The notes: generated from the letters alone by a model not told the origin. DNA of 36,468 nucleotides from an uncultured Bacteroidota bacterium (GCA_902796265.1 CADBOG010000047.1:1-36468); one strand, 5' to 3'. Shown: positions 7,502-16,180, counted from the first letter of the stretch. Numbers and translations are program-made.

Positions 7502-8032
7502 ATGAAACTAGACGAAGCGACACTTGTAAAGGCATGTCTGAAACATGACCAAAAGGCTTGCAGGCAGCTTTATGAAAGCTTTGCTCCGCAGATGTTCGGT
7601 CTGTGTCTACGATATGCCCGCAGTCGAGAGGCGGCAGAGGACATACTTCATGACGGTTTCATCAAGGTCTTCGAAAATCTGAACAAACTACGCGACACCT
7701 CGCAACTTTCATCCTGGATTCGCACCGTGATGGTCAATACTGCTATTAGCTCTTATCGCCATGAGCGCAACATGGAGGAGCAAACGGATATGACCGACGA
7801 CGAATCAGTCTTCTATGACTCTAACGATATATATAGCAATATTGATATCGAAATCATAATGAAGGCTGTCCAGGAGCTACCTTCAGCCTATAGGTTGGCA
7901 TTCAACCTTGTCGAGATTGAGGGTTATTCCTACTCCGAGGCTTCCAAGGAGATAGGTATTGCAGAGGCTACAGTTCGCTCCAACCTATGTCGCGCTCGTC
8001 AGATTCTCGCCAATAAACTAAGAAACTATTAA
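7502..8032 (+). CDS. ECF-type RNA polymerase sigma factor
   Basis: This is a 176-residue sigma-70 family protein with only regions 2 and 4. Region 2 covers about residues 20-90 (LYESFAPQMFGLCLRYARSR, EDILHDGFIKVF, and the WIRTVMVNTAISSYR helix). Region 4 covers about 120-172 (LPSAYRLAFNLVEIEGYS, EASKEIGIAEATVRSNLCRAR). The ATG at 7502 has no Shine-Dalgarno site, as usual in this phylum. The next gene starts 5 bases after the stop codon, so the two form a tight pair. That partner has the layout of an anti-sigma factor, which suggests control by membrane signalling. Confidence 0.93.
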   Translation: MKLDEATLVKACLKHDQKACRQLYESFAPQMFGLCLRYARSREAAEDILHDGFIKVFENLNKLRDTSQLSSWIRTVMVNTAISSYRHERNMEEQTDMTDDESVFYDSNDIYSNIDIEIIMKAVQELPSAYRLAFNLVEIEGYSYSEASKEIGIAEATVRSNLCRARQILANKLRNY

Positions 8033-8037
8033 CGATT

Positions 8038-8925
8038 ATGAATACATTAAAAGAAAGATTCGACCAATACGCACCTCATCCCGATGACAAAATCTGGGAG
8101 GAGATTAATTCTACGCTTGCCCGTCGCGTGGTGCGTCGTCGTTGGATTACGGCTACATCATCGGTTGCTGCTGTTGGCGTGGGTGTTACGGCTCTATTGT
8201 TTGCTTTGAACAATGGAAAGCCCGCGACTCAGATTGCTGATTCCAGTGATGTCATTGTTGCCGAGAATGGTGTGAATGCCGTTTCCCAACAGACAGTTGT
8301 CACAGATAAGGATATTGATGTTGCTTCTCAGCAGGCCTCTGAGCCGGATGCTATCTATTGTAACTTCGGTCTTGAAAAAGATGAGACTCCTATTAACATT
8401 GCAGAAACAGGAACGCCTGCTACAGAAAAAGAGGCTGTGTCTGAACAGGCTCCCCAATCTCAAGCTTTAGAGCAGACAACTATTCAACCTGCTGTCGTTG
8501 AAAAGTCAAAACAAGATGTGGCTACTCCCACTTCTGAATCGAAGAAGGTTGCAGAGGTACAGCAGAATGCCAAAGAGGAGAAGACTGAAACAAAGAAATC
8601 AGAACCTCGCATCAATACAAAGGTACCTCCCAGCGAGCTCGTTGTTTGGATACCCAATGCTTTCTCTCCCGATGATCCAGTAGAGGAATCAGCACGCACA
8701 TTTAAAGTATTCCCCAACACAGAAGCCAGCATTCGTTCATTTGAGATTTTCATTTACTCGCGCAGTGGTCGTTTGGTATATCACAGCAAAGACTACAATG
8801 AGGGATGGGATGGTACTGCAAATGGTCAGAAACAACCAATGGGAACATACGTTTATGTTATAGAGATTAATGATGCAGTTAAGGGACTTCAACATTCTAA
8901 GGGCAGCATTACACTTATTAGGTAA
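8038..8925 (+). CDS. Predicted membrane anti-sigma-like protein ending in a gliding motility-associated (T9SS type B) C-terminal domain
   Basis: This is a 295-residue protein. Residues 1-35 are cytoplasmic by the positive-inside rule (RRVVRRR at about 29-35) and contain an amphipathic stretch (YAPHPDDKIWEEI) like those in small Bacteroidota anti-sigma factors. One membrane helix spans about 36-56. Residues 60-200 are low complexity, rich in Gln, Thr, Glu, Lys and Val, and probably an extended periplasmic arm. Residues 210-295 match the gliding motility-associated C-terminal domain: IPNAFSPDDP, FEIFIYSRSGRLVYHS, NEGWDGTANGQKQPMGTYVYVIEI. It lacks a cleavable signal peptide, so it should stay in the inner membrane with the CTD in the periplasm. 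It is likely co-expressed with the ECF sigma factor. The anti-sigma role is inferred from position and layout. Confidence 0.82.
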   Translation: MNTLKERFDQYAPHPDDKIWEEINSTLARRVVRRRWITATSSVAAVGVGVTALLFALNNGKPATQIADSSDVIVAENGVNAVSQQTVVTDKDIDVASQQASEPDAIYCNFGLEKDETPINIAETGTPATEKEAVSEQAPQSQALEQTTIQPAVVEKSKQDVATPTSESKKVAEVQQNAKEEKTETKKSEPRINTKVPPSELVVWIPNAFSPDDPVEESARTFKVFPNTEASIRSFEIFIYSRSGRLVYHSKDYNEGWDGTANGQKQPMGTYVYVIEINDAVKGLQHSKGSITLIR

Positions 8926-8932
8926 GAGACAT

Positions 8933-9010
8933 TGTTGATAGGTTGATTGTTGATAGGTTGATAGTTGAAGGGTTGATTGTTGATGGGTTGATGGGTTGAT
9001 GGGTTGACTT
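8933..9010. repeat. Degenerate tandem repeat (GTTGATNGGTTGAT)
   Basis: Immediately after the stop codon there are about ten copies of GGTTGAT or TTGTTGAT variants with a 7-8 base unit. The last three copies are exact GATGGGTT units. The tract is non-coding. Confidence 0.75.
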
Positions 9011-9033
9011 GTTTCGATGTAATCTTTATAAAA

Positions 9034-9078
9034 AGAAAGCGTGATATTGTTTGAGCAATATCACGCTTTCTCTTTTTA
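9034..9078. terminator. Bidirectional terminator between convergent genes
   Basis: A perfect 16-bp stem, AGAAAGCGTGATATTG (9034-9049) with CAATATCACGCTTTCT (9056-9071), has a 6-nt loop and a T-tract on the right and an A-tract on the left. It serves both the anti-sigma/CTD gene (plus) and the type B cargo gene (minus). Confidence 0.9.
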
Positions 9079-9083
9079 TGTAA

Positions 9084-9130
9084 TTTCGTTATTACGTTAT
9101 TTCGATATTACGTTATTACGATATTACGAT
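9084..9130. repeat. Degenerate tandem repeat (CGTTATTACGATATTA)
   Basis: Variants of CGTTATTA and CGATATTA repeat with an 8-base unit up to the stop codon of the cargo gene. It shares the 13-mer ACGTTATTTCGAT with the tract at 14718-14780. Confidence 0.7.
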
Positions 9131-9137
9131 AGTTTAT

Positions 9138-12100
9138 TTACTTGATGATTTCCACTACGCCGTTGCGCTGGATGTCGCCGAGGTAACCTTTTCCGGTGAA
9201 ACGCCAGAAGTAGGTGCCGGCAGGAGTGTTAGTGGCAGCGGGATCCCAGAAGTCATCTTCAGAAGCGATGTTCTCCTTGTAGAAGATGCGCTTGCCCCAG
9301 CGGTCGTAGATGGCCAGAGAGTTGTTGGGATAGCCAAGACCGTTGACGAGGTTGCGGATGATAAACTTGTCGTTCACGCCATCGCCATTAGGAGTTACTG
9401 CGTTGGGGAACTGGAGGAAGTCGTTGACAAGAAGTATCTTGCTCTCCACGGTATCGCGGCATTCAACGATATTACCACTGGGTCCCATGTTTGTTGTCAT
9501 TGCAATAAGGCGAGCGGTGTAGTTGCCTGAGATGTCACTGCCGTCGGTCTCCCATTCGAATGTTGGGTTGACCTCACGCATGGTGTGGTAAGAAATGTCG
9601 TTGTCACGGTCATATTGGATTTCCCAGTAGTATTTGTTCTGGTCGTTTTGAGGTATGGTGAGGTTCTGGAAGGTCACTGAAGGGTGCATGACAGTGGGGT
9701 TCATGGGCTCCCAAGAAAAGCGTGCCACAGGGCTGGGATAGACGGTGATGAGTTTGCTGTAGACAAGGGAGTCGTTGCAGCCGCTATTGTTGGCGACGTA
9801 ATATTTGAAGTCATACTGACCGGTACCGAAGGTATGTGTGGGGCTCTGTGCACGGGATGTGTCGCCGTCGCCGAATACCCATACGTAGCTATCTGCAAAC
9901 TGAGATGTGTTCTCGAAGTGGATAGTGTAAGGCTCGCAGCCTTCGAGGGGATAAACACCAGGGTCAAAGTTGGGCAAGGGCTGTCGGTTGATATTGACAC
10001 GTACCGAGTCACGTGTTCGGCAACTAGTGCTGTATTCGTAGTTCTCCACTTCCACGGTGTATAGTGTTGAGGATCCCATCATGGCTGCTGTCTCGATGGT
10101 GTCGGTGGTTTGGCCGAAAGGTTCCCATTTGAAGGATTGGTTTGTGATGGGGGTGTGGCGGTCGCTGGCGTCGAGGATTACGGTCTCGACATCGCAAACG
10201 ATGAGGGTATCGCCAATATTAGGAGTCGGGCTCCAAACGGTCTGGATAGCTGTTGTGGTATCCCAGACGCAGCCGAATTCGTCGTAGATACGGACGTTGA
10301 TGGGGAAGTGTCCAGCGGTATCGGGGCTCTTGATGACCGATTTGGTAGGAGTGGACATGTCGATGGTAAGACCACGCCAGTGTCCCTGGTCAAAGTCACC
10401 ATAAGCACTGTCAGGCCACCAGAGGACGGAGTCGATACCGACTTGGTATTCGCATCCCACACCAGAGCTGATGCCGCAGAAGTCTAGAGTCCATGAAAAA
10501 ATCCAGCCATTATCTACACTAAAGTTGTCACAAATCTGAACTGTCCAATCACCATTGAGAGGGCATCCAATCAATTCACTGAAGTCGGACACGGGTTGGT
10601 AATAACCAGTTTGTGCTTCATGGTTACTAGGTGTTCTACTATTAACTGAGACATTTGTTGCTACTTGTCCTGCTTGAGCGTATGGAGCAGGTATTGGTGG
10701 GAAGTTAAAACCTGATACGCTTGTGTCGTTACCAACATTATTCATGCAGAAGAAGTTAGAACTTTGGCCGTCTGTGGTATTAGCATTCTTACCATTATTC
10801 AATTTGTAGCTTCCATTCCTTGAGAAACAGTAGTCCCAACCAATGCCAAACATATTGCAAATAGAATCGCAGTAGTTGTCACCTTCGCCACCATTACATT
10901 TGCCATCATACGAATAATCATTGCTTCCACCATAAGGTATACCTAAGTATTTACCACCGCCGTTGTATTGGCCGTCAAGGAGACCTAATTCGGTGACATC
11001 ATTTTGATTCTTAAGGTCAGGGTCGTGACCTACATTGGCATACCATAATCTTGCCTTCTGGCCAGTAGGACAAACGATACGTCCTAGAATATCACCTAAA
11101 AATGAATGTTCCATATTGATGCAGATAGAGCAGATATCTTCACCAGATTGTACTACTCTTCCTGCAGGGAAGTCATCGAAAGAAATTGTTGCATTGAAGC
11201 AGTGTTCAGCATCTCCACAATTCTTGGCTTGTGGACCATCAGGTAGGAACGTTTTGCAGTCGATTGATTTAGATTTTGTTTTCTCGAAACTGATTTTCTG
11301 CATGGTGATTGTGGCGTTAGCGCCAGCGTAACCGATGTTGACTATAGAAGAGTCTGTTGTACACATCGGGTTAAGGTCGTAGATTGTCTTAACTGGGTTT
11401 TGAGCAATACGGACACGTACAGATTCAAGTATGGTAGAATAACAACCTCGGCTATCCATAATCTTAAGGGAGACATCATAGCAGTCAAGGTCTTTATAGA
11501 TGGTCGGTGCTAAGTTCATACAGAGACCGATGGTGTCTTTGCCATTACCAAAGTTCCATTCAAACTGCGAAGTGAGGTCCTCGGCACCATAAGCGTACAG
11601 ATTTGTATATTCACCATGACCATGGAAGATGACACCATCGCCAAGGCAGAGGTGAACACCACGGAACCATGATGTGTCGAGAGTGAAGCTTGTTGAGTCG
11701 GCATTATAATTGGTGTCGACTTGGGGGACCCAGCGTGTGTAGCCAGTATCATAGATGATTCCGTTGCGAGTCTTGTAATAGAAAGAGTCTATGACAGGCG
11801 TAATTGTTTCGCAACGGTCACGGCACATAACGTTAATGAAAAAGCCATTACCATTAATACCATCACCATTAGTACGGAATTCAAGTGTTAACGCACCGGA
11901 TGAGTTATATGGTCCAGGGAATATTGTTAAGCCTGTTAAGTCGAATAGTACGTTGTTGGCAGTGAACATCACCGGTGAACTCAAACTGGGACCATCGTGA
12001 ATAAGGAGTGTGTCACCTTCGGGAACGTCAAAGGTCTGGAATAGCATACTCATACATTGGTCTACACCTTCACAGGTTCCAGAATCTACGACTATCCATC

Positions 12101-12296
12101 TTGTTGTCGGAGCATCGTCAGGATACTTTCCAGTTCCATCTTTCTCGGATCTGACATAGAGTGCATAAATTTCAGTCTCTAAAATCATAGAAAAATGCTG
12201 ACCATTGTTGGTTCCGTCCATAACTATGGTTGAGCTCTGCGAGACTCCTAATGTTGCCATTAATAAAAAACCGAGTAGAATGATTAACCTTTTCAT
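9138..12296 (-). CDS. Large secreted protein with P-domain-like, PKD-like and T9SS type B sorting domains
   Basis: I place the start at the ATG at 12296 (MKRLIILLGFLLMATLGVSQS), because it begins a proper signal peptide; an upstream ATG at 12320 adds eight unlikely residues. The protein is 1052 residues. A CUB-like segment covers about 20-170. A PKD-like strand set (FEWNFGNGKDT) lies near 240-310. Residues about 375-605 look like a proprotein convertase P domain (CINMEHSFLGDILGRIVCPTG and LNGDWTVQICDNFSVDNGW) with a large asparagine-rich insertion. PKD domains follow at about 775-920 (SYVWVFGDGDTS). The last 95 residues (FPNAVTPNGDGVNDKFIIRN to GVVEIIK) are the type B CTD. It should be exported by T9SS and held at the cell surface, probably as an adhesin. 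No catalytic domain is visible. Confidence 0.9.
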   Translation of the reverse strand: MKRLIILLGFLLMATLGVSQSSTIVMDGTNNGQHFSMILETEIYALYVRSEKDGTGKYPDDAPTTRWIVVDSGTCEGVDQCMSMLFQTFDVPEGDTLLIHDGPSLSSPVMFTANNVLFDLTGLTIFPGPYNSSGALTLEFRTNGDGINGNGFFINVMCRDRCETITPVIDSFYYKTRNGIIYDTGYTRWVPQVDTNYNADSTSFTLDTSWFRGVHLCLGDGVIFHGHGEYTNLYAYGAEDLTSQFEWNFGNGKDTIGLCMNLAPTIYKDLDCYDVSLKIMDSRGCYSTILESVRVRIAQNPVKTIYDLNPMCTTDSSIVNIGYAGANATITMQKISFEKTKSKSIDCKTFLPDGPQAKNCGDAEHCFNATISFDDFPAGRVVQSGEDICSICINMEHSFLGDILGRIVCPTGQKARLWYANVGHDPDLKNQNDVTELGLLDGQYNGGGKYLGIPYGGSNDYSYDGKCNGGEGDNYCDSICNMFGIGWDYCFSRNGSYKLNNGKNANTTDGQSSNFFCMNNVGNDTSVSGFNFPPIPAPYAQAGQVATNVSVNSRTPSNHEAQTGYYQPVSDFSELIGCPLNGDWTVQICDNFSVDNGWIFSWTLDFCGISSGVGCEYQVGIDSVLWWPDSAYGDFDQGHWRGLTIDMSTPTKSVIKSPDTAGHFPINVRIYDEFGCVWDTTTAIQTVWSPTPNIGDTLIVCDVETVILDASDRHTPITNQSFKWEPFGQTTDTIETAAMMGSSTLYTVEVENYEYSTSCRTRDSVRVNINRQPLPNFDPGVYPLEGCEPYTIHFENTSQFADSYVWVFGDGDTSRAQSPTHTFGTGQYDFKYYVANNSGCNDSLVYSKLITVYPSPVARFSWEPMNPTVMHPSVTFQNLTIPQNDQNKYYWEIQYDRDNDISYHTMREVNPTFEWETDGSDISGNYTARLIAMTTNMGPSGNIVECRDTVESKILLVNDFLQFPNAVTPNGDGVNDKFIIRNLVNGLGYPNNSLAIYDRWGKRIFYKENIASEDDFWDPAATNTPAGTYFWRFTGKGYLGDIQRNGVVEIIK

Positions 12297-12373
12297 AACA
12301 TTAAAATTTGCATTAAACACTTTGTTCTTTTTGACTATATAGTGTGTTTTTCTGGTGAAAAAGTTGCCGAGTA

Positions 12374-12407
12374 TATGTTAAATAATGTTAAATAGTATTA
12401 AATACTT
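12374..12407. repeat. Short AT-rich direct repeats (ATGTTAAATA)
   Basis: Three imperfect copies of ATGTTAAATA with a period of about 11 lie between rnfE and the cargo gene. They could be protein-binding sites for the cargo gene, since no standard -7 box is evident here, but they also fit the general repeat habit of the gaps. Confidence 0.4.
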
Positions 12408-12435
12408 GTATATCGACAAACTGTAGGAGCAACGG

Positions 12436-13029
12436 TTAGGCTTTTTTGCGATTGCGGATGTGGTTGATGAGTGCCATGAGGAGTCCGAGGCAGAGGAAGC
12501 CGCCAGGGGCAAGGATGAAGAGAAGCATGCCATCGGCACCACCGATGAAATTGACGCCGAAGAAACTTCCGGCACCTAATGCTTCACGGACGATGCCAAG
12601 GAGGGTGAGAGCCCAAGTGAAACCAAGACCGATGAAGAGGCCATCGAGGAACGAGTACCATACATTGTTCTTGGAGGCGAAGGCTTCAGCACGACCCAGC
12701 ACGATGCAGTTGACTACGATAAGGGGAATGAATAGTCCCAATGAAGCATAGAGGTCGGGGATGAATCCCTGCATGACCATCTGAACGATGGTGACAAATG
12801 TTGCGATGACAACGATGAAGCAGGGGATACGCACTTTGTCAGGCACAAGGCTCTTGAGGAGTGAAATCACGACGTTGGAGCACATGAGCACAAAGGTGGT
12901 GGCAAGACCCATGCAGAGGCCATTTTTGGCAGATGTCGTTGTTGCCAGTGTGGGGCACATGCCAAGTACAAGGACCCAAATGGGGTTTTCCTTGATAAGA
13001 CCGTTTTTAATAATATCTGTAGCTTTCAT
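12436..13029 (-). CDS. rnfE: Rnf electron transport complex subunit E
   Basis: This is a 197-residue membrane protein with six predicted helices. The blocks GLIKENPIWVLVLGMCPTLA, GLATTFVLMCSNVVISLL, SLGLFIPLIVVNCIVLGRAEAFA and the GFTWALTLLGIVRE region are those of RnfE/RsxE (compare NqrD), not of the paralogous RnfA. RnfE forms part of the membrane core that carries electrons between ferredoxin- and NAD-binding subunits. It is the last rnf gene here, 68 bases after rnfG. In most rnf operons rnfA comes next; here the following gene is an unrelated T9SS cargo gene. Confidence 0.94.
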   Translation of the reverse strand: MKATDIIKNGLIKENPIWVLVLGMCPTLATTTSAKNGLCMGLATTFVLMCSNVVISLLKSLVPDKVRIPCFIVVIATFVTIVQMVMQGFIPDLYASLGLFIPLIVVNCIVLGRAEAFASKNNVWYSFLDGLFIGLGFTWALTLLGIVREALGAGSFFGVNFIGGADGMLLFILAPGGFLCLGLLMALINHIRNRKKA

Positions 13030-13097
13030 TCTTTGTAAGGGTTATTATTTAAAGGTTAACGGTTGTGTTATTATCAGACAATAGACGTTATACCTTA

Positions 13098-13682
13098 TTA
13101 TTTCTCTGTGTTAAATGCTGAATAGGCGGTGGCGATCATGCGGCAGTAAGCGCGTGATGTGATGGTAGAGCCAGTGATGGCATCCACTTCGCCGCCGTCT
13201 TTCTTGACGGTGATGTTGTTGGTGGCGGGGTTCATGCCGATAACGTTACCTTTGCCATCTTTCTGGAACCAGGTGTCGGCCTTGGCTCCAAGACCGGGAG
13301 TCTCGCTTGAGGCAAGGATTTCGTAGCCGGAGATGTTGCCTTCGGCATCAAAGCCCACCATAGCTGAGAGACGACCGCCAAAACCATTGTCGTCCCAGCT
13401 TTCCATGGCTTTGCCTACGAGGTTGCCTTCGGCATCAACAGCGGTGTAACGTACCATCGGCTGTTCGCCTTTCTTTGTCTCGACCATGACGGTGTCGACT
13501 GTGTAGTTGTCGTATGCGGGAAGCACTTTGGCCACAGCCTGTGCTATCTTTTCCTTGTTCACTTTCTCGATGGGGCCTTTGGTGACGTTATTGACCAGGG
13601 CCAATGCGAGACTTGCCACCAGCGCAATGAGAGTTAACGCCAGGAGCATATTTTTCAGAGATGATTCTGCCTTCTTTGCCAT
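13098..13682 (-). CDS. rnfG: Rnf electron transport complex subunit G (covalent FMN)
   Basis: This is a 194-residue protein with an N-terminal membrane anchor (about 11-31) and a periplasmic FMN-binding domain. The FMN attachment motif reads TGST (residues 170-173) within DAITGSTITS; by family knowledge Thr173 would carry FMN through a phosphoester bond. The usual motif is SGAT or TGAT, so the Ala-to-Ser change is mild. ETPGLGAKAD (about 127-136) is the other family block. It lies between rnfD and rnfE in one minus-strand operon. Confidence 0.94.
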   Translation of the reverse strand: MAKKAESSLKNMLLALTLIALVASLALALVNNVTKGPIEKVNKEKIAQAVAKVLPAYDNYTVDTVMVETKKGEQPMVRYTAVDAEGNLVGKAMESWDDNGFGGRLSAMVGFDAEGNISGYEILASSETPGLGAKADTWFQKDGKGNVIGMNPATNNITVKKDGGEVDAITGSTITSRAYCRMIATAYSAFNTEK

Positions 13683-13722
13683 AATCGTATAAATGTTGAA
13701 ATGTTGATAAGTTTATATGGAG

Positions 13723-14697
13723 TTAGTTGGCGAAGCGTTTGGGTTTGCACCAGCGGTTGAGGAGAGGAGTGACGGCGTTCATCAGGAGGATGGCAAAACT
13801 TACGCCTTCAGGGTAGTTGCCCCAGTTGCGGATGATGATGGTGAGAAGACCGCAGCCGCAACCGAAGATAAGTTGACCGGTTTTTGTCATTGGGGAGGTC
13901 ACCATATCGGTAGCCATGAAGCAGGCGCCGAGCATGATGCCACCTGTGAGAATGGTTGTGACAGGGTCAACAAAAGCAGTCTTGTCGCAAAGCCAGAGGA
14001 TGCCGCTGAAGATGAAAGCGGTGCCTATGAAGCTGACGGGGATATGCCAAGTGATGATGCGACGGCAGAGGAGGAAGATGGCGCCAATGAGGATGGCAAG
14101 GGCCGATACCTCACCAAGCGAGCCACCGATGTTGCCGACGAAATAATCCCATACCTGACCAGCGGCCTGAACACCATTCTCCTTGATGAGACCCAGAGGG
14201 GTGGCACCAGTAGTGGCGTCGGTAGTGGCTACGCTAACCATCGAGAAGAGGTTCTCGCCCGGTTTCGGCCATGTGGTCATCTGCACGGGGAAGGAGATGA
14301 GCATGAAAACACGTCCGACAAGGGCGGGGTTGAAGGGGTTCTTGCCAAGGCCACCGAAGGCCATCTTGCCGATGCCGATGGCTACAAGAGCAGCGATGAT
14401 GACGAGCCACATCATTTCACGAGTGGCGGGTACGTTGAAGGCCAGAAGAAGGCCGGTGACCACTGCAGAGCCGTCGCAGATGGTGGATTCTGTCTTGAGG
14501 ATGAATTTCTCTATCAGCCACTGGAACAGTACGCAGGAGGCTACAGAGATGATGCTTACGAGCAGTGCGTTGAGGCCGAAGAAAGCCACAGCGACAATGA
14601 GTGCTGGAACCAATGCCAGGTTCACCTGCCACATAATTTTCTTTGTTGACTCATCGCTATGGACATGTGGAGAGCCAGATACATTTAATAGTTTCAT
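13723..14697 (-). CDS. rnfD: Rnf electron transport complex subunit D (covalent FMN)
   Basis: This is a 324-residue integral membrane protein of the RnfD/NqrB family with about nine helices. The covalent FMN motif is TGAT (163-166) within DATTGATPLGL, with Thr166 as the expected attachment residue. Other family blocks are GKNPFNPALVGRVFM (118-132) and LGACFMATDMVTSPMT near residue 260. It carries electrons and takes part in ion translocation. It follows rnfC after an 87-base gap filled with short repeats. A 310-residue open frame on the opposite strand is only a shadow of this gene. Confidence 0.95.
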   Translation of the reverse strand: MKLLNVSGSPHVHSDESTKKIMWQVNLALVPALIVAVAFFGLNALLVSIISVASCVLFQWLIEKFILKTESTICDGSAVVTGLLLAFNVPATREMMWLVIIAALVAIGIGKMAFGGLGKNPFNPALVGRVFMLISFPVQMTTWPKPGENLFSMVSVATTDATTGATPLGLIKENGVQAAGQVWDYFVGNIGGSLGEVSALAILIGAIFLLCRRIITWHIPVSFIGTAFIFSGILWLCDKTAFVDPVTTILTGGIMLGACFMATDMVTSPMTKTGQLIFGCGCGLLTIIIRNWGNYPEGVSFAILLMNAVTPLLNRWCKPKRFAN

Positions 14698-14717
14698 AAT
14701 ATATATAATGACTTTTT

Positions 14718-14780
14718 TTTCGTTATGACGTTATTTCGATTTCTTGTTATGACGGTGTCCCGTTATGACGTGATATCGTA
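14718..14780. repeat. Degenerate tandem repeat (CGTTATGACGTTATTTCGAT)
   Basis: This tract between rnfC and rnfD contains four or five copies of (C/T)GTTATGACG(T/G) spaced 15-25 bases apart. It shares an exact 13-mer with the tract at 9084-9130 and resembles 4773-4800. It lies inside an operon, so it is transcribed. Confidence 0.6.
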
Positions 14781-14784
14781 CTCT

Positions 14785-16119
14785 TTATTTCTTTTTTGCC
14801 ATAAGAATGCCCCTGTAGAGGTTCTTGCCGAGGCGGATTTCGTCAAGCAGCGGTTTGTTGGCAGGGCAGGAGAAGAAGCAGCATCCACATTCGATGCAGT
14901 CGAGGATGTTGTGGGCGCCAGCCTCTTCTATGCGGCGGTTCTTGACAAGAGCCGAGAAGAGATAAGGTTCCAAACCCATGGGACAAGCGTGCATACATTT
15001 GCCGCAGCGGATGCAGTTGCCCTCCTTAGCGCGGACAGCTTCACCTTCGTCGATGACGAGTACGCTTGAGGCACCCTTGGTGGTGGGGCCGTCAAGGTTG
15101 CATACAGCTTTACCCATCATAGGACCACCGCTGATAATCTTGCCTGTGGTTTCGGGAAGGCCGTTGGGCAGGGCCTGCTTGATGATATCGTTGTAGGTGA
15201 TGCCGAAACGGACATGATAGTTGTGCTGCTCAGAGAGCTTCTTGCCGGTGACGGTAAGGATGTTCTCGATGAGAGGCTTGTTCTTCTGGATGGCCTCGTA
15301 AACAGCGTAGGCAGTGCCGACGTTGCTCACAACACAACCCACGTCGATGGGGAGCTTGCCCGAAGGGACGCAGCGGCCGGTGATGGCATTGATGAGCTGC
15401 TTCTCGGCACCTTGCGGATATTTGACTTTTAGAGGCTCAACGATGATGCCCTCGAACTGGGCGGCCATCTTCTTCATGACGGCAATTGGTTCGGGCTTGT
15501 TGTTCTCGATGCCGATGTATGCGTTAGGGACGCCAAGAGCCTTGCGGAGGATGCTGACACCGATGCAAATCTCTTCGGCATGCTCCATCATGACACGATG
15601 GTCGCTGGTGAGGTAAGGCTCGCACTCGACGGCATTGATGATAAGGTATTCAGCCTTTTTGTCGGGAGCTATGGAATACTTGATATGAGTGGGGAATGTG
15701 GCGCCGCCAAGACCAACGACACCCATTGCCTTGAGTTTGTCGACAATTTCCTTTGGCTCCAAGGTGCACTCGCGCTTGATGTCGGGAGTACGGTCGATGG
15801 ATTCTTCCCATTCGTCGCCTTCAATGTTGATGTAGATGGCAGGCTTAGCAAGACCGAAAGCGTCCTTGCAGGTGTCGATTTTAGCCACGGTGCCGCTGAA
15901 AGGGGAGTGGACGTTGGCGCACATAAAAGCTTCGGCTTTGCCTATCAGCTGGCCAACTTTGACCTTGTCGCCCTTGGCCACACAGGGAGTGGCGGGTGCA
16001 CCGAGGTGCTGGTTCATAAGGATGACGGCGGTTTGTGGGAGAGGGAATTCCTCGATGACTGCCGTTGTGGATATCTTGTTTTCTTCGGGGTGGACACCAC
16101 CCATTGCGAATGTTTTCAT
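14785..16119 (-). CDS. rnfC: Rnf electron transport complex subunit C
   Basis: This is a 444-residue soluble subunit at the cytoplasmic face that binds NAD(H), FMN and Fe-S clusters. The N-terminus (about 40-85) is a barrel sandwich-like fold (VAKGDKVKVGQLIGKAEAF). The glycine-rich nucleotide segment VGLGGATFPTHIKY lies near 135-148. A SLBB-like segment follows. Two [4Fe-4S] motifs close the protein: CIRCGKCMHACP starting at Cys369 and CIECGCCFFSCP starting at Cys408. The length is that of the short RnfC form, without the alanine-rich tail of proteobacterial RsxC. Confidence 0.95.
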   Translation of the reverse strand: MKTFAMGGVHPEENKISTTAVIEEFPLPQTAVILMNQHLGAPATPCVAKGDKVKVGQLIGKAEAFMCANVHSPFSGTVAKIDTCKDAFGLAKPAIYINIEGDEWEESIDRTPDIKRECTLEPKEIVDKLKAMGVVGLGGATFPTHIKYSIAPDKKAEYLIINAVECEPYLTSDHRVMMEHAEEICIGVSILRKALGVPNAYIGIENNKPEPIAVMKKMAAQFEGIIVEPLKVKYPQGAEKQLINAITGRCVPSGKLPIDVGCVVSNVGTAYAVYEAIQKNKPLIENILTVTGKKLSEQHNYHVRFGITYNDIIKQALPNGLPETTGKIISGGPMMGKAVCNLDGPTTKGASSVLVIDEGEAVRAKEGNCIRCGKCMHACPMGLEPYLFSALVKNRRIEEAGAHNILDCIECGCCFFSCPANKPLLDEIRLGKNLYRGILMAKKK

Positions 16120-16124
16120 TTTGA

Positions 16125-16164
16125 AGTGATTGGTGATTACTGATTAGTGATTGGGCAAATGATT
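16125..16164. repeat. Short TGATT repeats between rnfB and rnfC
   Basis: The 61-base gap contains five or six copies of GTGATTG/GATTGG variants. It is transcribed within the operon and has the same style as the other gap repeats. Confidence 0.5.
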
Positions 16165-16180
16165 GGGATTCATTCTTTCA

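Noticed and set aside
12436..13029. This gene as rnfA rather than rnfE
   Set aside because: RnfA and RnfE are paralogues, but the GLIKENPIWVLVLGMCP and IPLIVVNCIVLGRAEAFA blocks are those of RnfE.
13717..14649. 310-residue open frame on the plus strand
   Set aside because: It is the mirror of rnfD; its composition is Asp/Glu/Gly-rich as expected of a shadow frame and it matches no family.
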